From positions 2,088,981-2,152,980 of the forward strand of contig NZ_JAUQYP010000001.1 in the NCBI RefSeq assembly GCF_030586465.1: a DNA stretch of 64,000 nucleotides. Reading direction: 5' to 3'. Origin of the DNA: Actinotalea lenta (GTDB lineage Bacteria > Actinomycetota > Actinomycetes > Actinomycetales > Cellulomonadaceae). Below the pieces are notes generated by a model. That model saw nothing but the letters and a program-made list of their open reading frames with translations. It was not told the DNA's origin and did no database searches. Position 1 is the stretch's first letter, and every line of letters starts with the position of its first letter. The translations under genes and the position numbers were made by a program. Shown here piece by piece: positions 15,778-23,229 of this stretch.

Positions 15778-17907
15778 GTGCGGCGGACCCTTCTGGCGCG
15801 AGACGTGCGCGACGCGGTCCTCGGGGCGTGCGCGACGGCAGCCGGGTTGCTGCTGGCCTCCAGGGTGGTGGCCGGGCTGCACGTGGAGCACTGGTGGTCG
15901 ACGCTGGCGGTCGCGCTCCTCGTCGGTGCGCTGGACACGGCGCTGCGCCCGATCCTGCGACCAGCCGCGATGCGCCTGGGTGTCCCGGGCGCGATGGTGC
16001 TCGGCGTCCTCGGTCAGCTCGTTGGCGTGCACGTGTCGCTGATCCTCGTCCCGGGTGTGGACGTCTCGAGCTGGGCCGCGAGTGCGGCGACGCTCGGCGT
16101 GGTCGCGCTCGTGCTCGTCGTCGTCCGATGGCTGCTGGGGGCGGACGACCGGGACTACCTGGTCGCTGACCTGCTGCGTCGCGCCCGGCCGGCCGGTGGA
16201 CCGTCCGAGGGGCGACGCCCCGGCCTGGTCGTGGTGCAGATCGACGGCCTGGGCTACCCGACCCTGCGGCATGCGATCGCGTCGGGCGACGCCCCGACCC
16301 TGGCAGGGTGGTTGCGACGCGGCAGCCATCGCGCCGAGCGGTGGTGGTCCCGCGTGCCCTCGACGACGCCGGCCGCCCAGGCGGGGCTGTTGCACGGGAC
16401 GAACGACGGGATCCCCGCGTTCCGCTGGTACGACAAGGCCGCCGGCCGGCTCGTGGTGACCAACCACCCCACCGACGCGGCCCTGGTCGAGAAGCGGCTC
16501 TCGGACGGCCGCGGCCTGCTCGCGGGTGGCGGCGCCGCCGTGTCGACGATGTTCAGCGGCGACGCCGACACGTCCCTCATGGTGATGAGCAAGGCCGGAG
16601 GTGGGGGTGGTCTCGGTCCGGGTGGGGCGTACCTGCGCTTCTTCGCGCGCCCGTTCGTGCTCGCCAGGGCCCTCATGCTGACGGTCGGCGAGATCCTCAA
16701 GGAGGTCGGCCAGTCGCGTCGTCAGCGGAGTCGCCGGGTATGGCCCCGGGTCCCCCGACGTGGCGCCTACGTGCTGCTCCGCGCCGTGACCAACGTGCTG
16801 CTGCGCGACCTCAACGTGGCACTGGTGGCCGAGCAGATGGCCCGAGGGGCCCCCGTGGTGTTCGTGGACCTGGTGGACTACGACGAGATCGCGCACCACA
16901 GTGGCGTGGCGCGGCGAGAGGCTCTCGACGCGCTGGCCGGCGTCGACGCGGCGATCGGCACGCTCGAGCGGTTCGCCGAGCGGTGTCCGCGCGAGTACCA
17001 GTTCGTCGTGCTCTCCGACCACGGGCAGAGCCAAGGACCGACGTTCGCCCAGCTCGCGGGCCGCTCGCTGGAGGACCTGGTCGCCGAGCTCATCGGCGTG
17101 GATGGTGGTCAGCTCGTCAGCGCGACCGGCGAGGAGGAGGTGTGGGGCCCGCTGGCGACCTTCCTCACGGACGTCCCCGGGGGCTCGAGCACGCGCTGGG
17201 CGGCCGGTGCGCGCCACCCGGAGCGGCTGGGCAGGAACCGCCGGGGCGACGGCCACCGGGCGGCGCGGGACGCCGCGCCCGGCGACGGCGCCGTGGTCGC
17301 GGCGTCGGGCAACGTGGGACTCGTCTGGTTCCCGGCGATGCCCGGCAGGGTCCCTGTGGAGGCCCTGGCCGAGCGGTTCCCCGCGCTGGTGCCCGGGCTC
17401 CTCGAGCGCCCCGAGGTTGGCTTTCTCGTCGTCGACAGTGCTCGAGGGCCGCTCGCCGTCGGACCGCACGGCGTGCACGTGCTGCGCGACGGCGAGGTGC
17501 GAGGTGCCGACCCCCTGGTGGCGTTCGGACCATGGGCCGCCGCGGACCTGCTGCGTGTGTGCAGCATGCCCGAGTCGCCCGACGTCCTCGTGCACTCCGC
17601 CTATGACGAGCAGGCGGGGGAGGTCTACGCGTTCGAGGAGCTCGTGGGGTCGCACGGCGGCCTGGGCGGCGACCAGAACCACGCCGTCCTGCTGCACCCG
17701 TCGGTGTGGCAGATCGACCCCGACCTGCTCGACGGGTCGGGTGGTGACGAGGCCGTGCTGCGCGGCGCGGACGTCGTGTTCCGGCAGCTCGTGGCCTGGA
17801 CGCGGCGCGCGGGGATCCGGGCCGAGCCGGGGGAGTCCGGGGCAGCGGGGCAGTCCCCGCGGCGGGGCCCCGCCCGCGCCAGGGACGACGTGGAGGGCGC
17901 CGGGTGA
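15778..17907 (+). CDS. Holin-like membrane domain fused to phosphodiesterase/nucleotide pyrophosphatase
   Basis: A 709-residue two-part protein. Residues about 1-120 form four hydrophobic helices of the 'phage holin superfamily IV' type. The rest is an alkaline-phosphatase-superfamily phosphodiesterase. The metal and nucleophile set is present: I-D-G-L-G (first Asp), P-S-T-T-P-A-A-Q-A-G (Thr nucleophile region), D-Y-D-E-I-A-H-H, L-S-D-H-G-Q-S-Q-G and a late S-H-G-G-L-G-G-D-Q-N-H-A. The enzyme part is therefore probably active. Its phosphoester substrate is unknown. The membrane segment may anchor it rather than form pores. Start GTG 15778 has GGGGAGG upstream. The stop overlaps the MBL gene (GTGA). 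Confidence 0.85.
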   Translation: MRRTLLARDVRDAVLGACATAAGLLLASRVVAGLHVEHWWSTLAVALLVGALDTALRPILRPAAMRLGVPGAMVLGVLGQLVGVHVSLILVPGVDVSSWAASAATLGVVALVLVVVRWLLGADDRDYLVADLLRRARPAGGPSEGRRPGLVVVQIDGLGYPTLRHAIASGDAPTLAGWLRRGSHRAERWWSRVPSTTPAAQAGLLHGTNDGIPAFRWYDKAAGRLVVTNHPTDAALVEKRLSDGRGLLAGGGAAVSTMFSGDADTSLMVMSKAGGGGGLGPGGAYLRFFARPFVLARALMLTVGEILKEVGQSRRQRSRRVWPRVPRRGAYVLLRAVTNVLLRDLNVALVAEQMARGAPVVFVDLVDYDEIAHHSGVARREALDALAGVDAAIGTLERFAERCPREYQFVVLSDHGQSQGPTFAQLAGRSLEDLVAELIGVDGGQLVSATGEEEVWGPLATFLTDVPGGSSTRWAAGARHPERLGRNRRGDGHRAARDAAPGDGAVVAASGNVGLVWFPAMPGRVPVEALAERFPALVPGLLERPEVGFLVVDSARGPLAVGPHGVHVLRDGEVRGADPLVAFGPWAAADLLRVCSMPESPDVLVHSAYDEQAGEVYAFEELVGSHGGLGGDQNHAVLLHPSVWQIDPDLLDGSGGDEAVLRGADVVFRQLVAWTRRAGIRAEPGESGAAGQSPRRGPARARDDVEGAG

Positions 17908-18662
17908 GACTGACGTGGTGGGGTCACTCCTCGGTGCTGCTCGAGGCGGACGGGGTGGCAGTGGTCGCAGACCCCGTGCTGCGCAGCCGCGCCGGGTTGC
18001 TGCGGCACGTCAGTCCACCGCCCGACCGCGCGTGGCAACGTCCCGACGCCGTCCTCATCTCCCACCTGCACCACGACCACTGCGACCTGCCGAGCCTGCG
18101 TGGCCTGGGCGCCCCCCTCGTGCTCGTGCCGCCGGGGTCTGGTTCCTGGCTGCGCGGGCGCGGGATCCAGGGGGTGCGCGAGCTCGCCCCCGGCGACTCC
18201 GCCCGCATCGGTCCCGGCGTTCGGGTGACCGCCGTGCCCGCCGTGCACAGCGGGCGTCGCGAACCGTGGGGGCCGGAGGCCATCGCGACCGGGCACCTGC
18301 TCGAGGGGCCCCGGACGACGAGCTGGCTGGCCGGCGACACGGCCCTGTTCGAGGGCATGCGCGAACTGCCCGCGATCGCGTCGCGGAACCACATCGACCT
18401 CGCCGTGGTCCCGGTGTGGGGGTGGGGGCCGAACCTGGGACCAGGCCACCTGGACCCCCACCAGGCGGCTGAGGCCGTGGCGCGGGCTCGGGCCGAGCAC
18501 GCCGTGGCCGTGCACTGGGGGAGCCTTCACCCGGCCGGGATGCGGCGCGCGATGCGGCACCACCTGCGCACCCCGGGGGACCGGTTCGTGGCCGCGGTGC
18601 GCACCGTGGCGCCGACGACCACGGTGCACGCCCTGAACCCGGGCGAGACGCTGCGGATCTGA
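17904..18662 (+). CDS. MBL-fold metal-dependent hydrolase
   Basis: A 252-residue metallo-beta-lactamase-fold hydrolase of the UlaG/NAPE-PLD-like group. It opens W-W-G-H-S-S-V-L-L-E and A-D-P-V-L-R-S-R. The zinc motif is H-L-H-H-D-H-C-D (residues 54-61), followed by V-P-A-V-H-S-G, L-A-G-D-T-A-L-F and V-H-W-G-S-L-H-P, supplying the remaining metal ligands. NAPE-PLD relatives cleave phospholipids, which would suit a partner of the coupled membrane phosphodiesterase, but that is only inference. GTG 17904 overlaps the previous stop by 4 nt. Confidence 0.87.
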   Translation: MRLTWWGHSSVLLEADGVAVVADPVLRSRAGLLRHVSPPPDRAWQRPDAVLISHLHHDHCDLPSLRGLGAPLVLVPPGSGSWLRGRGIQGVRELAPGDSARIGPGVRVTAVPAVHSGRREPWGPEAIATGHLLEGPRTTSWLAGDTALFEGMRELPAIASRNHIDLAVVPVWGWGPNLGPGHLDPHQAAEAVARARAEHAVAVHWGSLHPAGMRRAMRHHLRTPGDRFVAAVRTVAPTTTVHALNPGETLRI

Positions 18663-18676
18663 TCGGGCCGCCGTCG

Positions 18677-19933
18677 TCACGCGCCGTTCTGGGCAACCTC
18701 GTTCATCACGCGCTGCACCGCGCTGCTGCGCCGCGGTCCCACCCGTGCGGCGAGCCGACCCAGCGCGCGGCGCAGGGCGGCGGCGCTCTGCGGGTCGGTG
18801 CCGAACGCCGAGATCTCGGTCCAGGCCAGGTCGAGCAGGCCGTCCCACCCCGGGGCCGGACGGGTGACCAGCGTCCGCCCGTCCCGGACCACGGCGCGGG
18901 CCCCCAGGCGGCGGCCGGCGGCGTCCCCGAGCACCTGCCCGAGATGGTCGATGGCCTGGCTGGCCGTGGTCGGGTCGTTCACCCCCGGGGACAGGGCACG
19001 GACCGCGATGTCGACCAGGAGCCGGATCGGGAAGGCCGGGTCGGCGTCGACGGTGCGCTCGTCACCCACCTGGAGGGTGCCGCGGATCGCCTCGGCGACC
19101 GGCTCGTCGGGATCGACCGGCTCGCCCGTGCTGAGCCGGGTGAGGATCGCGATCGCCTCGCGGGACGGCAGGAAGGCACCGATCGGCAGCGTGAGAGCGA
19201 TGTGCAGGTCGTGCTCCTGGGCGATCCGTACGAGCGCGTCGACGTCGACGTCGAGCAGGTGGCCGTGGCCGGACTCTCGCCACACGACGCCGGCCGCCGG
19301 CAGCCCGGCCCAGTCCACGGTGGCCTGCTCGGGCATCATCGTCGGCACGAGGTCCGGATCCTCGGTGGCGGGATCGGGGTAGGTGCGCGCGAGCACGGTG
19401 CGCGCGTCGTGGGTCAGCCGCGCCATGGTTCGCCCGGGGCGCAGCATCGCGGTGAGTCGGTCCAGCAGCCCGATGAAGAGCAGGACGGTGGCCGTCGCCC
19501 CGGCCATCGCCACCGTGGTGGCGACCGTGGCGACGCCGGGGTGCTCCTTGTTCACGGCGAGCATGACGAGGATCGCGTAGATGAAGGTGCCCAGCGCACC
19601 GCCGAGGCTGAGCCGCAGGAGGCGCTCGCGCCGCAGCTGCTCGACGAGTCGCGGCGCGTAGGTGGTGGCACCGAACTGGAGAGCGAGCGTCGCGATGGTC
19701 AGCACGAAACCGGCCAGGCTCAGGGTGCTGCCACCGATCGCAGGCAGGATGCGCTGCGCGACGTCCACCGTCGTGACGCGCGGCAGGGGACCCACCCAGC
19801 TGGGCAACGTCGCCGTGAGTGCGGCCAGGCTCGCGCCTGCCAGCACCGCCACGACGGGGATGCCCAGGAGCGAGCGGAACCAGCGTGCGACGACCGCTCG
19901 GAACCGCCAGGGCAGCGGCCCTGCCGGGTTCAT
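18677..19933 (-). CDS. DUF2254 family membrane protein
   Basis: A 418-residue membrane protein of the DUF2254 family (function unknown). Hydrophobic helices lie near residues 22-45, 62-85, 104-126 and 132-155. The long C-terminal half is soluble and carries conserved-looking stretches such as L-D-V-D-V-D-A-L-V-R-I-A, L-P-I-G-A-F-L-P and A-L-S-P-G-V-N-D-P-T-T-A. ATG 19933 has AGGAG 6 nt upstream and overlaps the stop of the Lrp/AsnC regulator by 4 nt, so both are made together. That link, beside alanine dehydrogenase, makes an amino-acid-related role worth testing. Confidence 0.82.
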   Translation of the reverse strand: MNPAGPLPWRFRAVVARWFRSLLGIPVVAVLAGASLAALTATLPSWVGPLPRVTTVDVAQRILPAIGGSTLSLAGFVLTIATLALQFGATTYAPRLVEQLRRERLLRLSLGGALGTFIYAILVMLAVNKEHPGVATVATTVAMAGATATVLLFIGLLDRLTAMLRPGRTMARLTHDARTVLARTYPDPATEDPDLVPTMMPEQATVDWAGLPAAGVVWRESGHGHLLDVDVDALVRIAQEHDLHIALTLPIGAFLPSREAIAILTRLSTGEPVDPDEPVAEAIRGTLQVGDERTVDADPAFPIRLLVDIAVRALSPGVNDPTTASQAIDHLGQVLGDAAGRRLGARAVVRDGRTLVTRPAPGWDGLLDLAWTEISAFGTDPQSAAALRRALGRLAARVGPRRSSAVQRVMNEVAQNGA

Positions 19934-20487
19934 CGCTGCTCCTGATCGCCTTGTCGCCGCCCTGGTGCAAGGGTCGCCGGGCGTGCGCCGGGCAGGTGCT
20001 CGAAGATCAGGCTGGTCTCCGTGTGGGAGATCTCCGGGCGCGCGGAGAGCTGGTCGACCACGAACGTCCGCAGGGTCTCGGTGTCGCGGGCCGCCACCCG
20101 GACCAGGAAGTCGTCGCTGCCCGCCACGAAGTAGACGTCCAGCACCTCGGGCCTGGCGGCGAGCTCGTGACCCAGCTGGGACATGGCGGCGCGTGCGGTG
20201 CCTTGCACCCGGACGGCGATCATCACCTGGAGCTGCTGCCCCAGCGCTGCCGGATCGATGTCGGCGTGGAAGCCGCGGATCACGCCGGCCTCGCGCAGTG
20301 CCCGGACGCGCGCCAAGCACGTCGACGGCGCGACGCCCACCAGGTCGGCGAGCGCGTTGTTGGCGATCCGGGCGTCCGCGCGCAGCACGCGCAGGATCGC
20401 CCGGTCGGTCGCGTCGAGCGCGGGTCGCCGAACTTTCTTCGACGGTAAGGACCGTGTCAGGGCGGGAGACGAAGAAGTGATAGCCAC
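19930..20487 (-). CDS. Lrp/AsnC transcriptional regulator (AldR-like)
   Basis: A 185-residue feast/famine regulator. The N-terminal winged-helix HTH begins around L-D-A-T-D-R-A-I-L-R-V-L-R-A-D-A-R and contains L-A-D-L-V-G-V-A-P-S-T-C-L-A-R-V. The C-terminal RAM ligand-binding domain includes D-V-Y-F-V-A-G-S-D-D-F-L-V-R-V. It is divergent from ald, as mycobacterial aldR is, and AldR there controls ald in response to amino acids. GTG 20487 is 6 nt after TAGGGT, hence probably leaderless. It is translationally coupled to the DUF2254 gene. The name AldR rests on context. Confidence 0.88.
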   Translation of the reverse strand: MAITSSSPALTRSLPSKKVRRPALDATDRAILRVLRADARIANNALADLVGVAPSTCLARVRALREAGVIRGFHADIDPAALGQQLQVMIAVRVQGTARAAMSQLGHELAARPEVLDVYFVAGSDDFLVRVAARDTETLRTFVVDQLSARPEISHTETSLIFEHLPGARPATLAPGRRQGDQEQR

Positions 20488-20493
20488 ATCTCG

Positions 20494-20499
20494 ACCCTA
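20494..20499 (-). promoter_or_regulatory. -10 hexamer TAGGGT, leaderless aldR-like gene
   Basis: Minus-strand TAGGGT, 6 nt before GTG 20487. Confidence 0.55.
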
Positions 20500-20550
20500 G
20501 TCGAAGGATCTGCGGCAGCAACCCACCGGAAACGCATCATCACTCAAACT

Positions 20551-20566
20551 TGTGGAGTCGGCCACA
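20551..20566. promoter_or_regulatory. Inverted repeat TGTGG-N6-CCACA before ald
   Basis: TGTGGAGTCGGCCACA sits 19 bp before the ald start, in the 97-bp space shared with the divergent Lrp-type regulator. It is a candidate operator for that regulator; a second half-like TGTGG occurs over the regulator's own start. Placement only, no binding evidence. Confidence 0.35.
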
Positions 20567-20584
20567 CCATGAGCGGAGATCACG

Positions 20585-21700
20585 ATGCAGATCGGGATTC
20601 CTACCGAGCGCAAGATTCACGAGTACCGGGTGGCGGTCACACCCGCGGGCGTCCATCAGCTCGCAGCGGCCGGTCACGACGTGCTCGTGGAAGCGGGTGC
20701 GGGTGCCGGTTCGGCGATCACGGATGACGACTACCGTGCCGCGGGCGCGACGGTCGTCCCTACCGCCGAGGACGTCTGGGCGGCCGAGATGATCTGCAAG
20801 GTCAAGGAGCCCATCGCCTCGGAGTACGGCTACCTGCGGCGTGACCAGGTCCTGTTCACCTACCTGCACCTCGCCGCCGACCGTGCCTGCACCGACGCGC
20901 TGCTGGGTGCCGGGACGACCGCGATCGCCTACGAGACGGTGCAGCTCGACGACGGCTCGCTGCCGCTGCTCGCGCCGATGAGTGAGGTCGCCGGTCGCCT
21001 CTCGATGCAGGTCGGGGCCTACCACCTGATGCGTTCCCAGGGCGGCCGCGGGCTGCTCCCGGGCGGCGTCCCTGGCGTCGCTCCGGCGAAGGTCGTGGTG
21101 CTGGGCGGCGGTGTGGCAGGCCACCATGCGATCGAGGTGGCTGTCGGGATGCGCGCAGACGTGACAGTGCTGGACGTCTCGTTGCCGCGGTTGCGCGAGC
21201 TCGACGCGCTGTGGGGTGGTCGGGTGCGCACGCTGGCGTCGACCCCTTACGCGATCGAGGCCGCGGTGCTCGAGGCCGACCTCGTGATCGGTGCGGTGCT
21301 GGTGACCGGCGCGCGGGCGCCGAAGCTGGTGAGCAACGAGCTGGTGTCGCGGATGAAGCCGGGTTCGGTGCTCGTCGACATCGCCGTGGACCAGGGCGGC
21401 TGCTTCGCCGACACCCGACCCACGACGCACGCCGAGCCCACCTTCGAGGTGCACGGCTCGGTGTTCTACTGCGTGGCGAACATGCCCGGCGCGGTTCCCG
21501 CGACGTCCACGGCGGCGCTGACCAACGCGACGCTGCCGTACCTGACCCGGCTGGCCGACGCGGGTTGGCAGTCGGCGCTCGCGCAGGACGAGGCGCTCCG
21601 CCACGGCTTGACCACCCACCACGGCGCCCTGCTCAACGCTGCGGTCGCGCAGGCCCACGGGTACGCCCTCACCGACCCGGCCGCCCTGCTCGTCGGCTGA
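20585..21700 (+). CDS. ald: Alanine dehydrogenase
   Basis: A 371-residue NAD-dependent L-alanine dehydrogenase, interconverting L-alanine and pyruvate plus ammonia. The N-terminus M-Q-I-G-I-P-T-E-R-K-I-H-E-Y-R-V is characteristic. The substrate lysine lies in I-C-K-V-K-E-P, Y-L-H-L-A follows near residue 93, and the NAD-binding glycine loop is V-L-G-G-G-V-A-G-H-H-A. P-G-S-V-L-V-D-I-A-V-D-Q-G-G is the usual signature. Full length. Divergent from an AldR-like regulator, so expression probably responds to amino-acid supply. ATG 20585 has GGAG 5 nt upstream. Confidence 0.96.
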   Translation: MQIGIPTERKIHEYRVAVTPAGVHQLAAAGHDVLVEAGAGAGSAITDDDYRAAGATVVPTAEDVWAAEMICKVKEPIASEYGYLRRDQVLFTYLHLAADRACTDALLGAGTTAIAYETVQLDDGSLPLLAPMSEVAGRLSMQVGAYHLMRSQGGRGLLPGGVPGVAPAKVVVLGGGVAGHHAIEVAVGMRADVTVLDVSLPRLRELDALWGGRVRTLASTPYAIEAAVLEADLVIGAVLVTGARAPKLVSNELVSRMKPGSVLVDIAVDQGGCFADTRPTTHAEPTFEVHGSVFYCVANMPGAVPATSTAALTNATLPYLTRLADAGWQSALAQDEALRHGLTTHHGALLNAAVAQAHGYALTDPAALLVG

Positions 21701-21738
21701 GCCGGGCGATCCGGCGACCCCGGACCGCCCCGACGTCC

Positions 21739-21744
21739 TAGGGT
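21739..21744 (+). promoter_or_regulatory. -10 hexamer TAGGGT, leaderless GNAT gene
   Basis: TAGGGT ends 7 nt before GTG 21752. No Shine-Dalgarno. Confidence 0.55.
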
Positions 21745-21751
21745 CGCCTCC

Positions 21752-22375
21752 GTGGAACCTGTCGAGCTCACCGACGGGGTCGTGCGGCTGAGCGTGCCGA
21801 CCGCTGCGCACGTCGACGCGATCACCGTGGCCTGCCAAGACCCGCAGATCCAGGCGTGGACCACCGTGCCGAGCCCGTACGAGCGCGAGCACGCGGAGGG
21901 CTTCGTCCAGGGGTGGGGCGTCCGCGGGTGGGCCGAGGACCGCCATGCCACCTGGGGGATCTGGGAGACCGGGGTTCTGCGCGGCATGGTCGGGCTCGCG
22001 ATGCACCCGCCCGGCTCGGCGGAGATCGGCTACTGGATGGCGCCCGAGGGCCGAGGCAGGGGTGTGCTGCACCGGGCCGTCCTGCTCGTGCTCGGCTGGG
22101 CGTTCGACGACCCCTGCGGGCCTCGGCTCGAGCAGGTCGAGTGGCACGCGTTCGCCGGCAACTGGCCCTCGTGGCGCGTGGCGTGGCGGGTGGGGTTCCG
22201 GTTCGAGGCCGCCGTGCGACTCGGAGCCGACCAGCGCGGCGAGCGGCGGGGCGACTGGGGCGCGACCCTGCTGCGGGACGATCCACGCGAGCCCGTGGCG
22301 CCGTGGCCCGCCACCGCCATCGCCGCCCCGACACCGCCGGACGGCCCCGTGCACGCCGTGCCGGACCGCGCGTAG
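21752..22375 (+). CDS. RimJ/RimL-type N-acetyltransferase
   Basis: A 207-residue GNAT acetyltransferase. The pattern V-E-L-T-D-G-V-V-R-L at the start, E-I-G-Y-W-M-A-P-E-G-R-G-R-G at the acetyl-CoA loop (about residues 91-104), and N-W-P-S-W-R-V-A-W-R-V-G-F-R-F-E is that of the RimJ/RimL subgroup. These modify protein N-termini or small amines. In the second motif the usual N-x-x-S-x-x-V/L-x-x-x-x-G-F frame is kept. Target unknown. Apparently leaderless. The stop codon is 2 bp from the convergent fructosamine-kinase stop. Confidence 0.85.
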   Translation: MEPVELTDGVVRLSVPTAAHVDAITVACQDPQIQAWTTVPSPYEREHAEGFVQGWGVRGWAEDRHATWGIWETGVLRGMVGLAMHPPGSAEIGYWMAPEGRGRGVLHRAVLLVLGWAFDDPCGPRLEQVEWHAFAGNWPSWRVAWRVGFRFEAAVRLGADQRGERRGDWGATLLRDDPREPVAPWPATAIAAPTPPDGPVHAVPDRA

Positions 22376-22377
22376 CG

Positions 22378-23148
22378 CTACCCGTACCGGCGCACGAGCT
22401 CGGCCAGCTGAGCGCCGTACCCGCCGCCGAACAGCACCGCGTGCATGCCCACCGGGTACACCTGGTGCAGGCCCACCAGGTCACGCCACCCGTCGGGCAG
22501 GTCGGCGGCCTCCTGGTAGCTGTCGAGCACCCGGCTCAGGTGCGGCAGGCCGAAGAGCATGAGCATCGCCAGGTCGGTGACCGGGTGCCCCCCGTGCGCG
22601 GCAGGGTCGATGAGCACCGCGCCGCGATCGGTCCACATCACGTTGCCCGACCACAGGTCGCCGTGCAGCCTCGCGGGTGCCAGCCCGTCGTCGAAGTCCC
22701 CGGACCGCAACCGGTCGGCGAGCCGGTCGAGGTCGGACCTCAGGGCGTGCGGCAGCGCGCCACGCTGGGCCAGCAGGTCGCGCACCTGCTCCACCCGGCG
22801 GTCGGCCTGGAACGCCCCCCAGGTCTCGCGGTCGTCGGCGAGCAGCGGCAGAGGCTCGTCCAGCGGGCCGAAGAACCCGTCGCCCTCCCAGCCGTCCGGT
22901 GGGGCACCGAACGCGTCCGCGCCGGCCGCGTGCGTCGCGGCGAGCGACCGTCCGAGCTCCTCGGCCGCGGTGGCGTCGGGTGCGGCGGGGGAGAGCCGCT
23001 CGAGCTCGAGCGCATCCTCGGCCACTGCCAGTACTCCGACCACCGCCGCGCCGCCCGGCGCGGCGGCCAGCCACCGGAGGCCGGCGGCCTCGCAGGCGAA
23101 GAACCCGCGCGGGGCGTCGGGCCGGTGCTTGCGGAACGTGGCTGCCAT
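22378..23148 (-). CDS. Fructosamine kinase family protein
   Basis: A 256-residue kinase of the fructosamine/ketosamine-3-kinase family (aminoglycoside-phosphotransferase fold), which phosphorylates sugars bound to protein lysines so the glycation product breaks down. Key motifs: F-F-A-C-E-A-A-G-L-R-W-L (conserved Glu of the N-lobe), L-H-G-D-L-W-S-G-N-V-M-W (catalytic Asp and metal Asn) and I-D-P-A-A-H-G-G-H-P (DPA variant of the DFG motif typical of the family). It is slightly shorter than the usual 285-300. The ATG 23148 start has only weak promoter context (TGGACT 6 nt upstream). Confidence 0.88.
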   Translation of the reverse strand: MAATFRKHRPDAPRGFFACEAAGLRWLAAAPGGAAVVGVLAVAEDALELERLSPAAPDATAAEELGRSLAATHAAGADAFGAPPDGWEGDGFFGPLDEPLPLLADDRETWGAFQADRRVEQVRDLLAQRGALPHALRSDLDRLADRLRSGDFDDGLAPARLHGDLWSGNVMWTDRGAVLIDPAAHGGHPVTDLAMLMLFGLPHLSRVLDSYQEAADLPDGWRDLVGLHQVYPVGMHAVLFGGGYGAQLAELVRRYG

Positions 23149-23229
23149 CGCCCCAGTCCATCACGGCGTGCGCGTCCAGGTCGGCCCGCGCCCGCGCGAC
23201 ACGTCGGCGCGGGCTGGGAGGATGGCGTC

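Noticed and set aside
15778-16140. Holin-like helices as a sign of prophage
   Set aside because: No lysin, capsid, integrase or other phage gene is nearby, and the segment is the N-terminus of a phosphodiesterase. The holin name reflects a membrane-helix pattern only.
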